Made by a program: the position numbers and the translations under genes. From an uncultured Caryophanales bacterium (GTDB taxonomy: Bacteria; Bacillota_I; Bacilli_A; RF39; UBA660), in contig CALCBO010000119.1 in the NCBI GenBank assembly GCA_937897245.1, forward strand, positions 1-10,371: a stretch of 10,371 nucleotides of DNA. Reading direction: 5' to 3'. The notes below the pieces were generated by a model that was given only the letters and a program-made list of their open reading frames with translations, ran no database searches and was not told the DNA's origin. This document shows positions 1 to 5,770 of this stretch, piece by piece; positions within the stretch are counted from its first letter, which is position 1, and each line of letters starts with the position of its first letter.

Positions 1-350
1 TAATAATATTATAACAGAAAATAATAAAAATGATGTGAATCTTAAATAGGAAGCATCAAAAAAGAACTGAATAAAAAACATTTAGGCATAAAAATAAGGC
101 CCTTCCTTACGATAGTTTCCTTACAAAAATGATTTAGCATTTTTTCTTGCACAGCTATATTATCATATAATTATGAACAGGTAAAACTATTTTTATCAGT
201 GTTTATAACCTAATTCTTTCATATAATCATTTTGATTTGTTTTTTCATATTTTTTATATTCTTGTAAGATTATCAATAGATACGATTCCATAAGTCGCAA
301 TTATATTATGTATATTTCTTTTATATTTACTATTTTCTTTGATTTTTGAT

Positions 351-372
351 TTTTTTACTATTTAGTAAAAAA
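351..372. repeat. AT-rich inverted repeat, 10-bp arms
   Basis: TTTTTTACTA (351-360) is followed after two bases by its exact reverse complement TAGTAAAAAA (363-372). The stem has little G+C, and the centre is too tight to fold fully as RNA; about 8-9 pairs could form with a 4-6 nt loop. It could be a protein-binding palindrome or a weak terminator. No gene next to it depends on it in an obvious way. Confidence 0.4.
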
Positions 373-437
373 GTACTATTTCCATCCTACAACTTACAGA
401 CTATACCTTCGATTTTTTTTCTTTCATACTATAGGTC

Positions 438-482
438 AAAAAGAAGTTGAAAGAAAGGGCTATAAAAGTATTGACTTTCTTC
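438..482 (-). terminator. Possible terminator of the endonuclease operon
   Basis: Read on the minus strand, starting 27 nt beyond the last stop codon of the operon, GAAGAAAG (482-475) can pair with CTTT and CTTC (453-443) across a three-base bulge, and TTTTT follows (442-438). The loop is long (about 21 nt) and the stem imperfect, so this is only a candidate. No better hairpin with a T run was seen nearby. Confidence 0.25.
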
Positions 483-509
483 TCCAAAAACGTAGTTGGG
501 AGTTTAATA

Positions 510-1268
510 TTATTCTTCTAATTCTAATTCTTTAATTAAATCACATTTGCTTAATACAAATATTCCTCTAGACATACAAAATGAATAACACATTTCTAGT
601 AAACTATCAAAATTAATTTTTTTCCCCTTTTTTATATTTATTTTACTTAGTTCAATAGGTACTGATATCATACAAACCAAGCAATTAAATCTTCCTGTCC
701 AAGAATTATCGACTCCATTATCTGACAATTGATATTTATAATCTTCGTTCCATCCAAGTAAATCAAGAAATATTATAAATGCTTTTAAATTAATATCAGA
801 ACCAGCTTTATTTATTTCTTGCTGTATAATATTTATATCTGCTATAAACTCATTATTTGGAACATAGTTTTCTCCTTTTTCATCAAGTTCAAAGTCTATC
901 ATAAATGCTAATCTATATATTAATCTATTTAACTTTAGCATCATCTTTTTATTAAGTATTATGTGTAACTCAAGAAAAACTCTCCATATATATTTAAAAG
1001 TTTTATCATCTTCATCTTTTTTTATTTTTTTATTTTTATATTCAACAAAAGGCATCATATCTCTTCTTTTTTTATTACTATTTTTTATAGATTTTCCATC
1101 ATCTTTACCTGGCTTACCAAATCCATATTTAATATCTCTCTCGCGTGATAAATTAGTGATAGCTTGATGTTTTACATCCTTTCCTCTTTTAAATTTCTTT
1201 GCTTGCTCTATTCTAAAATTTCTTTTCTCTTTACAACATTGTGGTGTTAACCATTTTAATTTTTCCAT
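510..1268 (-). CDS. Uncharacterised 252-aa protein in the Sau3AI-type operon
   Basis: I do not recognise a named family. The protein is strongly basic for its first 85 or so residues (Lys/Arg clusters, with a Gly/Lys/Asp stretch around residues 48-58). It then continues as a mainly helical domain and ends in a short acidic tail. No signal peptide or membrane segment is evident. It lies 12 bp downstream of the endonuclease gene, and its AGGAGG overlaps that gene's stop codon, so the two are almost certainly co-transcribed. ATG at 1268 is the chosen start: AGGAGG lies 8 nt upstream, whereas the TTG two codons earlier lies only 2 nt from it. The basic N-terminus suggests nucleic acid binding, and the position suggests an accessory role in restriction (specificity, stability or regulation). 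Both are inference; the existence of the gene is well supported. Confidence 0.8.
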   Translation of the reverse strand: MEKLKWLTPQCCKEKRNFRIEQAKKFKRGKDVKHQAITNLSRERDIKYGFGKPGKDDGKSIKNSNKKRRDMMPFVEYKNKKIKKDEDDKTFKYIWRVFLELHIILNKKMMLKLNRLIYRLAFMIDFELDEKGENYVPNNEFIADINIIQQEINKAGSDINLKAFIIFLDLLGWNEDYKYQLSDNGVDNSWTGRFNCLVCMISVPIELSKINIKKGKKINFDSLLEMCYSFCMSRGIFVLSKCDLIKELELEE

Positions 1269-1276
1269 ATTCAATG

Positions 1277-1282
1277 CCTCCT
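1277..1282 (-). promoter_or_regulatory. Ribosome binding site fixing the start at 1268
   Basis: A perfect AGGAGG on the minus strand sits 8 nt before ATG at 1268-1266. Its AG overlaps the TAG stop of the endonuclease gene, so ribosomes ending there are well placed to restart on the small partner gene. Confidence 0.8.
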
Positions 1283-2663
1283 AAATATAATCTTTCAATA
1301 TTTCTTTTATATAATTATTATTAATCCAAAAACATTGCTTTGTAAATTCTGTTGCTCCAGTTAATTTATCAGCAACTGGTAATTTAAATGTATCTTTTGC
1401 ATCTCTACCATGAGGTCTTACATGACATACTTCATTTTCACTCATACCAACAAAGTTTGTTTTTCTCTTACCATCTTTAATATATCTTACAATGTTTCCT
1501 GTTTTAATAGTATTATAAGTTTTCTTCCACATTTCCATAACAGCTATTTCAATATCCATTTCAGGCATATTCCATATTTTAATTCCTTTAAATATATAAT
1601 TATCTTTTTCTTTTTTAAATACAAAAAACATATTTTTAGTTGTTTCTAGTTCTTCTCTTAAATCACAAGTTTCCCAATCTTGATTTATTATATCAGTAAA
1701 CTTAAATGCAGGAAATGAAATAGATTCTTTTATTCTTCCATTTTCCTCAATTCTAATTGTTTTGGGAATAATATTAGCTTTTTGAAATTCTTCTGTTTCT
1801 CCAAGTTTTCTTTTAACATTAAACATTCTACTTATAAGCATACTATTAATATTCTTAGCTGTTGAATCAATTTTGAATTCTGTCATTAATTCTTTTTGAG
1901 ATTTTCCTTTATATTTATTAATTACTTCTAAAACATATTGATTAAATGTGTCTTTAGTTTCTTTTAATACTTTTTCAACATTGGAATAATCTCCAATATA
2001 CTTTCTTACAAGTTGAGTCATGTAGGATGTTTTAAAGCAAAAAGCTCTTTGCATCGCAGGAATATCATTAAATGGTTGCTCTCTTTTGGAACTTGCATTA
2101 GCTCCTTTTGTACATGCTCCTAAATACATTGTATCTGCTTCTGATATTTCATGTGCTTTTCCATCTTTTATTTTTTTGATAATAATATTCCAATCTTCTT
2201 CAATTTGTTCTAAATCTTCATTTTTTGCTAGTTCTATTAATTTCGCATGTGTTATTTTAAACTCTTTATTGTCTTTATTCGGTTCCCATAAATACCATAA
2301 TAATTGTATTGTATTATTTTTAAACCAGAAATGGCTATCTTTAAAATCATTTTTCCATTCATCCATATAATTAATGATGTTTAAAACTAATCTTTCTTTG
2401 GCAGATAACTTACCCCCTTTGATTCTTTTATAGGGAGTAACTTTAAGTTCTATACCAGCTGGCATAAAGTCAGGTTCAGACTCGCTATTATTTTGTATTC
2501 CAAAGAGATATTGTTCAACTAATTGTCCTAAGCTACCTTTATTAAGTCTAGTATTATCAATTGTAACTACTTCTTTTTTCATAATATCTTCAATTGATTT
2601 ACCAATTGCTGATTTGGATATGATTTCAATTTCTTGTCTAGTATATTGTCTTCCTTTTTTCAT
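1281..2663 (-). CDS. Sau3AI/MutH-family type II restriction endonuclease, probably GATC-specific
   Basis: This 460-residue protein would cut unmethylated DNA; Sau3AI and its relatives cut at GATC. The N-terminal domain carries the MutH-like catalytic signature: Glu50 in GSLGQLVEQYLFG, then Asp65-x6-Glu72-x-Lys74 in DFMPAGIELKVTP, the same D-x6-E-x-K spacing as MutH. Further stretches that I recall as typical of Sau3AI relatives are LGACTKGAN (181-189), SFPAFKFTDI (316-325), VCHVRPHGRDAKDTFKLP (412-429) and TKQCFWINNNYI (441-452). Sau3AI has two MutH-like halves, the second non-catalytic and DNA-binding; the length here, slightly under Sau3AI's roughly 490 residues, fits that design. AAAGGAG lies 5 nt before the ATG. 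The gene diverges from the methyltransferase gene and is followed at once by the 252-aa gene. The GATC specificity comes from the family, not from direct evidence. Confidence 0.93.
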   Translation of the reverse strand: MKKGRQYTRQEIEIISKSAIGKSIEDIMKKEVVTIDNTRLNKGSLGQLVEQYLFGIQNNSESEPDFMPAGIELKVTPYKRIKGGKLSAKERLVLNIINYMDEWKNDFKDSHFWFKNNTIQLLWYLWEPNKDNKEFKITHAKLIELAKNEDLEQIEEDWNIIIKKIKDGKAHEISEADTMYLGACTKGANASSKREQPFNDIPAMQRAFCFKTSYMTQLVRKYIGDYSNVEKVLKETKDTFNQYVLEVINKYKGKSQKELMTEFKIDSTAKNINSMLISRMFNVKRKLGETEEFQKANIIPKTIRIEENGRIKESISFPAFKFTDIINQDWETCDLREELETTKNMFFVFKKEKDNYIFKGIKIWNMPEMDIEIAVMEMWKKTYNTIKTGNIVRYIKDGKRKTNFVGMSENEVCHVRPHGRDAKDTFKLPVADKLTGATEFTKQCFWINNNYIKEILKDYI

Positions 2664-2717
2664 TTTTGCTCCTTTCGATCTTGTGTTAACATAAAAAATA
2701 AGTTAAAATAAAATTAT

Positions 2718-2731
2718 AAGTTGATCTTTTT
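2718..2731 (+). repeat. Direct repeat copy 1 containing GATC
   Basis: AAGTTGATCTTTTT is identical to 2762-2775. The repeat contains the TTGATC -35 hexamer. TATAAT follows each copy at the same distance, so a whole promoter unit of about 32 bp appears duplicated at a 44-bp period. Confidence 0.85.
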
Positions 2732-2749
2732 TGTCTATTATTATATAAT
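2721..2749 (+). promoter_or_regulatory. Upstream methyltransferase promoter, GATC in -35
   Basis: The -35 hexamer TTGATC (2721-2726) matches TTGACA at its first four bases. It is followed by a 17-bp spacer and a consensus -10 TATAAT (2744-2749). The expected start of transcription is near 2756. The last four bases of the -35 box are a GATC site, so cytosine methylation there would alter the face read by sigma region 4. Confidence 0.65.
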
Positions 2750-2761
2750 AGTTAATGATAA

Positions 2762-2775
2762 AAGTTGATCTTTTT
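2762..2775 (+). repeat. Direct repeat copy 2 containing GATC
   Basis: This is the second exact copy of AAGTTGATCTTTTT, 44 bp (about four helical turns) downstream of the first, so both copies face nearly the same side of the DNA. Confidence 0.85.
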
Positions 2776-2793
2776 AATTAAATAAATTATAAT
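2765..2793 (+). promoter_or_regulatory. Downstream methyltransferase promoter, GATC in -35
   Basis: TTGATC (2765-2770), a 17-bp spacer and a perfect TATAAT (2788-2793) give the same layout as the upstream promoter. The expected start is near 2800, which leaves a leader of about 32 nt before the methyltransferase ATG at 2832. This is probably the main promoter because it is closest to the gene. Confidence 0.7.
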
Positions 2794-2814
2794 ATATTTA
2801 TGATGTTAATACAA
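2786..2814 (-). promoter_or_regulatory. Candidate endonuclease promoter
   Basis: On the minus strand, TTGTAT (2814-2809; three of six bases match TTGACA), a 17-bp spacer and TATAAT (2791-2786) make a plausible promoter. Its -10 overlaps the -10 of the downstream methyltransferase promoter, so RNA polymerase could hardly occupy both at once. Another TATAAT lies on the minus strand at 2718-2713 but lacks a good -35. The assignment is tentative. Confidence 0.4.
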
Positions 2815-2831
2815 ATAACAGGAGGTATTTT

Positions 2832-4076
2832 ATGAAAAAAACTTTGGTTGAATTGTTTGCTGGTGTCGGTGGATTTCGCTGTGGTTTAAATCATGTGGAA
2901 CTTAAAGACGGTAAAGTAATCGAAAAAGGTAATTGGAAATGTTTATGGGCAAACCAATGGGAACCTGCCACAAAATCACAAGAAGCTTATGATTGCTATG
3001 CTATGAGATTTGGAGAAAAAGATGTTTCTAATGTAGATATATTTGAAGTAGATAAACATGATATACCAGACCACACTTTATTAGTTGGTGGATTTCCATG
3101 CCAAGATTACTCTGTTGCTCAATCATTATCTACTAGTAAGGGAATCGAAGGTAAAAAAGGAGTTCTTTGGTGGGCAATCGAAGAAACTTTAGCAATTAAA
3201 AAACCTCCATTTGTTTTGCTAGAAAACGTTGATAGATTATTACTATCTCCAGCAAAGCAGAGAGGTAGAGACTTTGGAATGATTTTACGAAGTTTTTATG
3301 AAAACGGCTATGATGTTCAATGGAGAGTAATAAATGCTGGTGAATATGGGCTACCTCAAAAACGTAGAAGGACTTATATTTTTGCTTATCATAAATCTAC
3401 TAATTATTATAAAAGTATGCAAAAGGTATCTGATTATGATGTGATTTTTTCTAAAGGAATGTTTGTTCAACAATTTCCAATTATCGAATCCTATAAAGAA
3501 ATAACTGAATCAAGTATTGCTGAATATAAAGATTTAATTGAAGTTAGTAATATGTTTAAATGTCAATTCTATAATGCTGGTGTTATGAAGAATGGTGGAA
3601 TATATACAGTTAAAGTTAAATCGGATTATAATTTAATTTATCCTTTAAGAAATATTCGTGAAGAAGAACCTGTAGATGATAAATATTTCTTAAATGAAGC
3701 TCAAATAGAAAAATTCACATTCTTAAAAGGAAGCAAAAAAATTCCTAGAGTGAAACCAACTGGAGAACCATATTATTACACAGAAGGATCTATGCCTTTT
3801 CCTGATAATTTAGATGCTCCTGCTAGAACAATGTTAACAAGTGAGAGTGGAGTTAGTAGAACAACACACGTTATTGAGGATTATAAAACTAAAAAGCCAA
3901 GACTTCTTACTCCTAAAGAATGTGAAAGAATTAATGGATTCCCTGATAACTGGACTAATACTGGAATGTCTGATAAGAAACGATATTTCATGATGGGTAA
4001 TGCTTTGGTAGTTGGCGTAATTGAAAAAATAGGAATAGAATTAGAAAAAATAATTGATAATGAAAAAGATGCATAA
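2832..4076 (+). CDS. dcm: DNA (cytosine-5-)-methyltransferase, partner of the Sau3AI-type nuclease
   Basis: This 414-residue enzyme transfers a methyl group from S-adenosylmethionine to carbon 5 of cytosine and protects the host from the divergent endonuclease. The motifs are clear: motif I LVELFAGVGGF (5-15); motif IV GGFPCQDYSVAQ with catalytic Cys90; motif VI ENV (131-133); motif VIII QKRRR (176-180); a target-recognition region at about 190-320; motif IX around DAPARTMLTSE (328-338); and motif X MGNALVVGV (388-396). Motif I begins at residue 5, so there is no N-terminal helix-turn-helix extension of the sort some C5 methyltransferases use for self-repression. AGGAGG (2820-2825) lies 6 nt before the ATG and confirms the start. 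The expected product is GATm5C, by association with the Sau3AI-type nuclease. The symbol is the generic one for this family; the enzyme need not share E. coli Dcm specificity. Confidence 0.95.
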   Translation: MKKTLVELFAGVGGFRCGLNHVELKDGKVIEKGNWKCLWANQWEPATKSQEAYDCYAMRFGEKDVSNVDIFEVDKHDIPDHTLLVGGFPCQDYSVAQSLSTSKGIEGKKGVLWWAIEETLAIKKPPFVLLENVDRLLLSPAKQRGRDFGMILRSFYENGYDVQWRVINAGEYGLPQKRRRTYIFAYHKSTNYYKSMQKVSDYDVIFSKGMFVQQFPIIESYKEITESSIAEYKDLIEVSNMFKCQFYNAGVMKNGGIYTVKVKSDYNLIYPLRNIREEEPVDDKYFLNEAQIEKFTFLKGSKKIPRVKPTGEPYYYTEGSMPFPDNLDAPARTMLTSESGVSRTTHVIEDYKTKKPRLLTPKECERINGFPDNWTNTGMSDKKRYFMMGNALVVGVIEKIGIELEKIIDNEKDA

Positions 4077-4090
4077 TTTTGCATCTTTTT
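4063..4090. terminator. Bidirectional intrinsic terminator between convergent genes
   Basis: AAAAAGATGCA (4063-4073) and TGCATCTTTTT (4080-4090) form a perfect 11-bp stem around the 6-nt loop TAATTT. The T run ends the plus-strand methyltransferase transcript, and the matching A run gives a U tract for the minus-strand operon. The methyltransferase TAA (4074-4076) lies in the loop, and the stop of the opposing gene (4092-4090) sits at the outer edge of the stem. Confidence 0.8.
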
Positions 4091-4884
4091 TAACTATTAA
4101 ATCTATTAATTAATTCAACCATTTTTTGTTTTGAAAATTCATATATATCCTCTTCTGAAAGTGCATCTAATAATCTAACACTTCCGAATAAAGATAGTTG
4201 TTTACTAAACTCTGTATATAAATTTTCTCCATTTTTTCCAGCTTCTGCCTTACGGAACATTTCTGCGGTTTCCGCATCTTTATTATATTCATCATACAAG
4301 TCTTTTTCAGCTTTAATTACCCCTAACACAACATGTTTCTCACTGGAAATACTTCGCCAGGTTAAAGTTCTGAATCTTTCAATTTTTTCACATACAAACT
4401 TTGTTAATTCATATTTATCAGGTAATGAATCATCAACAGTTAATTCAACTCTAAAATAGCATCTTGATAAAACTCCAAAAAATATTCCTCTTCGATTTCC
4501 CCCGCTAAATAACCAGTGATCTTTAAATGTTGATTTTGATTTTATTGGCATTGCTTGTCTGCATACTTCATAACATGATGTTAATTCGAGCCAAACCCAA
4601 AAGTTTTCATTTGTTAATACATATCTTGGTAGTTTATTAAGTGCTTCATATAATGTTATACAATTTTTGTAATCAACTTTGTCATAATTTCCGTCTTCAC
4701 TAAGATGTAATTTAAAATCTGGAATTGTAAACTTCTTTTCTTCAAACATTTGACCAGATGCATATTTTTTTAACCATAAAGTATCAGAGTGACTCTTAAT
4801 TAATTCACCAACTTCTGCTGCATTCTCACGTAAATTTTCTAATAATTGGTCAGTTACATACATAACATTTATTAAATTATTCAT
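4090..4884 (-). CDS. DUF6339-like protein, last gene of the GHKL operon
   Basis: This is a 264-residue soluble protein of unknown function. From memory it resembles the DUF6339 family: an early DTLWLKKYASGQMF block (34-47), an Asn/Trp-rich helix NENFWVWLELTSCYEVC (92-108), HWLFSGGNRRGIFFGVLSRCYF (123-144, with paired Arg) and a later conserved stretch around ERFRTLTWRSISSEK (169-183). No catalytic signature is obvious; the conserved Arg/Trp residues could mark a binding surface. The start is ATG at 4884, because GAGGTG lies 6 nt upstream; the GTG at 4893 that lengthens the frame has no ribosome binding site. It overlaps the preceding gene by 8 bp, so it is translationally coupled and probably works with the ATPase. 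The family assignment is moderate, the gene itself firm. Confidence 0.85.
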   Translation of the reverse strand: MNNLINVMYVTDQLLENLRENAAEVGELIKSHSDTLWLKKYASGQMFEEKKFTIPDFKLHLSEDGNYDKVDYKNCITLYEALNKLPRYVLTNENFWVWLELTSCYEVCRQAMPIKSKSTFKDHWLFSGGNRRGIFFGVLSRCYFRVELTVDDSLPDKYELTKFVCEKIERFRTLTWRSISSEKHVVLGVIKAEKDLYDEYNKDAETAEMFRKAEAGKNGENLYTEFSKQLSLFGSVRLLDALSEEDIYEFSKQKMVELINRFNS

Positions 4885-5770
4885 CACCTTCACCTCTTTT
4901 TCTATATCTATCTATCATCAAAAAGTAGAAATCATCGATAGATTGTGTTATTGCATTATTTAACAACCTTTGAGGAACATCAACCTCCAGTTTTCCCCAG
5001 TCATCTTTTAGACTTCTCTCATATATTTTTTCATAGGCATTGATAACTGATTCAAGCCAGTCATATGTATTTCTAGCAGTATCAAAATCTTCTTCTTGTG
5101 CTTTTGATAAAGCATACGTCAATGCTGGAATAGCAATTATTGCAAAAAATACATTTTGATAATTTGTATCATTTTTCATATTTGTATAAAAACCGTATTC
5201 TTTATTTGGTAATGTAATTTTAATATTTTTTCTTTTTACATCAAAATCCATAGTATTGGAATTAGGATCTCCACTACTTACAACTACGAAAATGGATGAT
5301 ACTTTGTTATCTTTTTGCTCATCGAAATCTATTTTTGTATTATACCCATCATCTACAGCTAGTATATCAAATTTATCAATATCAAATTTATAATCTCCAT
5401 ATATCTTATTAAAGTTGTTACTATAGTAATCTTTAATATTCTCTTTAGCATATATAAAACATGATATTTCTACTGGACCTCTTAATTCTGAAATTGGAAT
5501 TTTTATAGTTGTTCCAGTCAAATCTACTGAGAAAATACTTCTATATATAGTTCTAGAGCACTCAACAATTACTTTTGCTTCTGCTTTTCCTTGTTCAATT
5601 AACTCTAATATTTTTTCATCACTTAAATCAATTTTAATGTTATTTAAATAGTAATAATTATCATCTTGGTATTCTTCATAATCAAATTTAAAAAGTGAAT
5701 TAACAAAAGAAGAGATATTTTCTTTGGAATTCAATACTGGGTATGGAAACAAGTTATTTCTTATTCGCAT
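4877..5770 (-). CDS. Uncharacterised 297-aa protein of the GHKL operon
   Basis: No named domain is recognised. Near the N-terminus is LFPYPVLN (7-14). Residues 45-190 look beta-rich with alternating hydrophobics, for example VIVECSRTIYRSIFSVDL, then KIPISELRGPVEISCFIYA. A hydrophobic stretch, FFAIIAIPALTYAL (209-222), is followed by an alpha-helical tail with many charged residues; it is more likely a buried helix than a membrane span. The start is ATG at 5770, because GAGGTGG lies 6 nt upstream, whereas the ATG at 5806 has no such site. The first 17 bp overlap the end of the ATPase gene, and the last 8 bp overlap the next gene. A beta-sandwich followed by helices would suit an adaptor or recognition subunit, but this is speculation. 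Confidence 0.82.
   Translation of the reverse strand: MRIRNNLFPYPVLNSKENISSFVNSLFKFDYEEYQDDNYYYLNNIKIDLSDEKILELIEQGKAEAKVIVECSRTIYRSIFSVDLTGTTIKIPISELRGPVEISCFIYAKENIKDYYSNNFNKIYGDYKFDIDKFDILAVDDGYNTKIDFDEQKDNKVSSIFVVVSSGDPNSNTMDFDVKRKNIKITLPNKEYGFYTNMKNDTNYQNVFFAIIAIPALTYALSKAQEEDFDTARNTYDWLESVINAYEKIYERSLKDDWGKLEVDVPQRLLNNAITQSIDDFYFLMIDRYRKRGEGDE
4891..4896 (-). promoter_or_regulatory. Ribosome binding site fixing the start at 4884
   Basis: GAGGTG on the minus strand, 6 nt before ATG, lies inside the end of the 297-aa gene. It supports coupled translation and rules against the GTG start 9 nt upstream. Confidence 0.7.

Larger units (their letters stand above)
1..509. other. Left flank without an intact gene
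   Basis: No convincing complete gene is visible in this 509-bp stretch. A plus-strand frame, open from the left edge and ending in TAG at 47-49, reads as an Asn/Lys-rich tail of 15 residues (NNIITENNKNDVNLK). It could be the end of an upstream gene, but it is too short to judge. A minus-strand open frame of 31 codons (196-291) has no ribosome binding site. The rest is AT-rich DNA with a short direct repeat near 103-124, an AT-rich inverted repeat at 351-372, and a weak terminator-like structure at 438-482 just beyond the gene that ends at 510. The stretch may be the decayed edge of the island. Confidence 0.5.
2664..2831. promoter_or_regulatory. Divergent restriction-modification control region
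   Basis: This 168-bp gap between the endonuclease and methyltransferase start codons carries all the likely promoters. It holds three GATC sites (2677-2680, 2723-2726, 2767-2770), spaced 46 and 44 bp apart, out of only eight I found by eye in the whole window. The second and third lie in a 14-bp direct repeat and form part of the -35 boxes of two plus-strand promoters. The first abuts the endonuclease ribosome binding site. The arrangement fits methylation-sensitive control of both genes. Confidence 0.75.

Noticed and set aside
196..291. Minus-strand open frame of 31 codons starting at an ATG, with natural-looking composition (QEYKKYEKTNQNDYMKELGY)
   Set aside because: There is no ribosome binding site, a stop lies just upstream in frame, and nothing is recognisable. 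It could be the remnant of a decayed gene, but this cannot be supported.
350..535. Plus-strand open frame reading through the left flank, including QKEVERKGYKSIDFLLQKR
   Set aside because: It has no start codon with a ribosome binding site, includes a Phe run from a T tract, and overlaps the firm gene ending at 510. A transposase remnant was considered but no motif supports it.
961..1167. Plus-strand open frame opposite the 252-aa gene, and similar antisense frames at 1410-1649, 2086-2370, 6032-6411 and 7459-7647
   Set aside because: All are Phe/Leu/Ser/Ile-rich mirror frames of real genes without ribosome binding sites.
3881..4084. Minus-strand frame opposite the end of the methyltransferase gene
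   Set aside because: It lies entirely antisense to conserved motifs of the methyltransferase and crosses the shared terminator.
5141..5144. Hydrophobic stretch FFAIIAIPALTYAL in the 297-aa protein as a membrane anchor
   Set aside because: It is about 14 residues long, too short and without flanking topology signals, and is more likely a buried helix.
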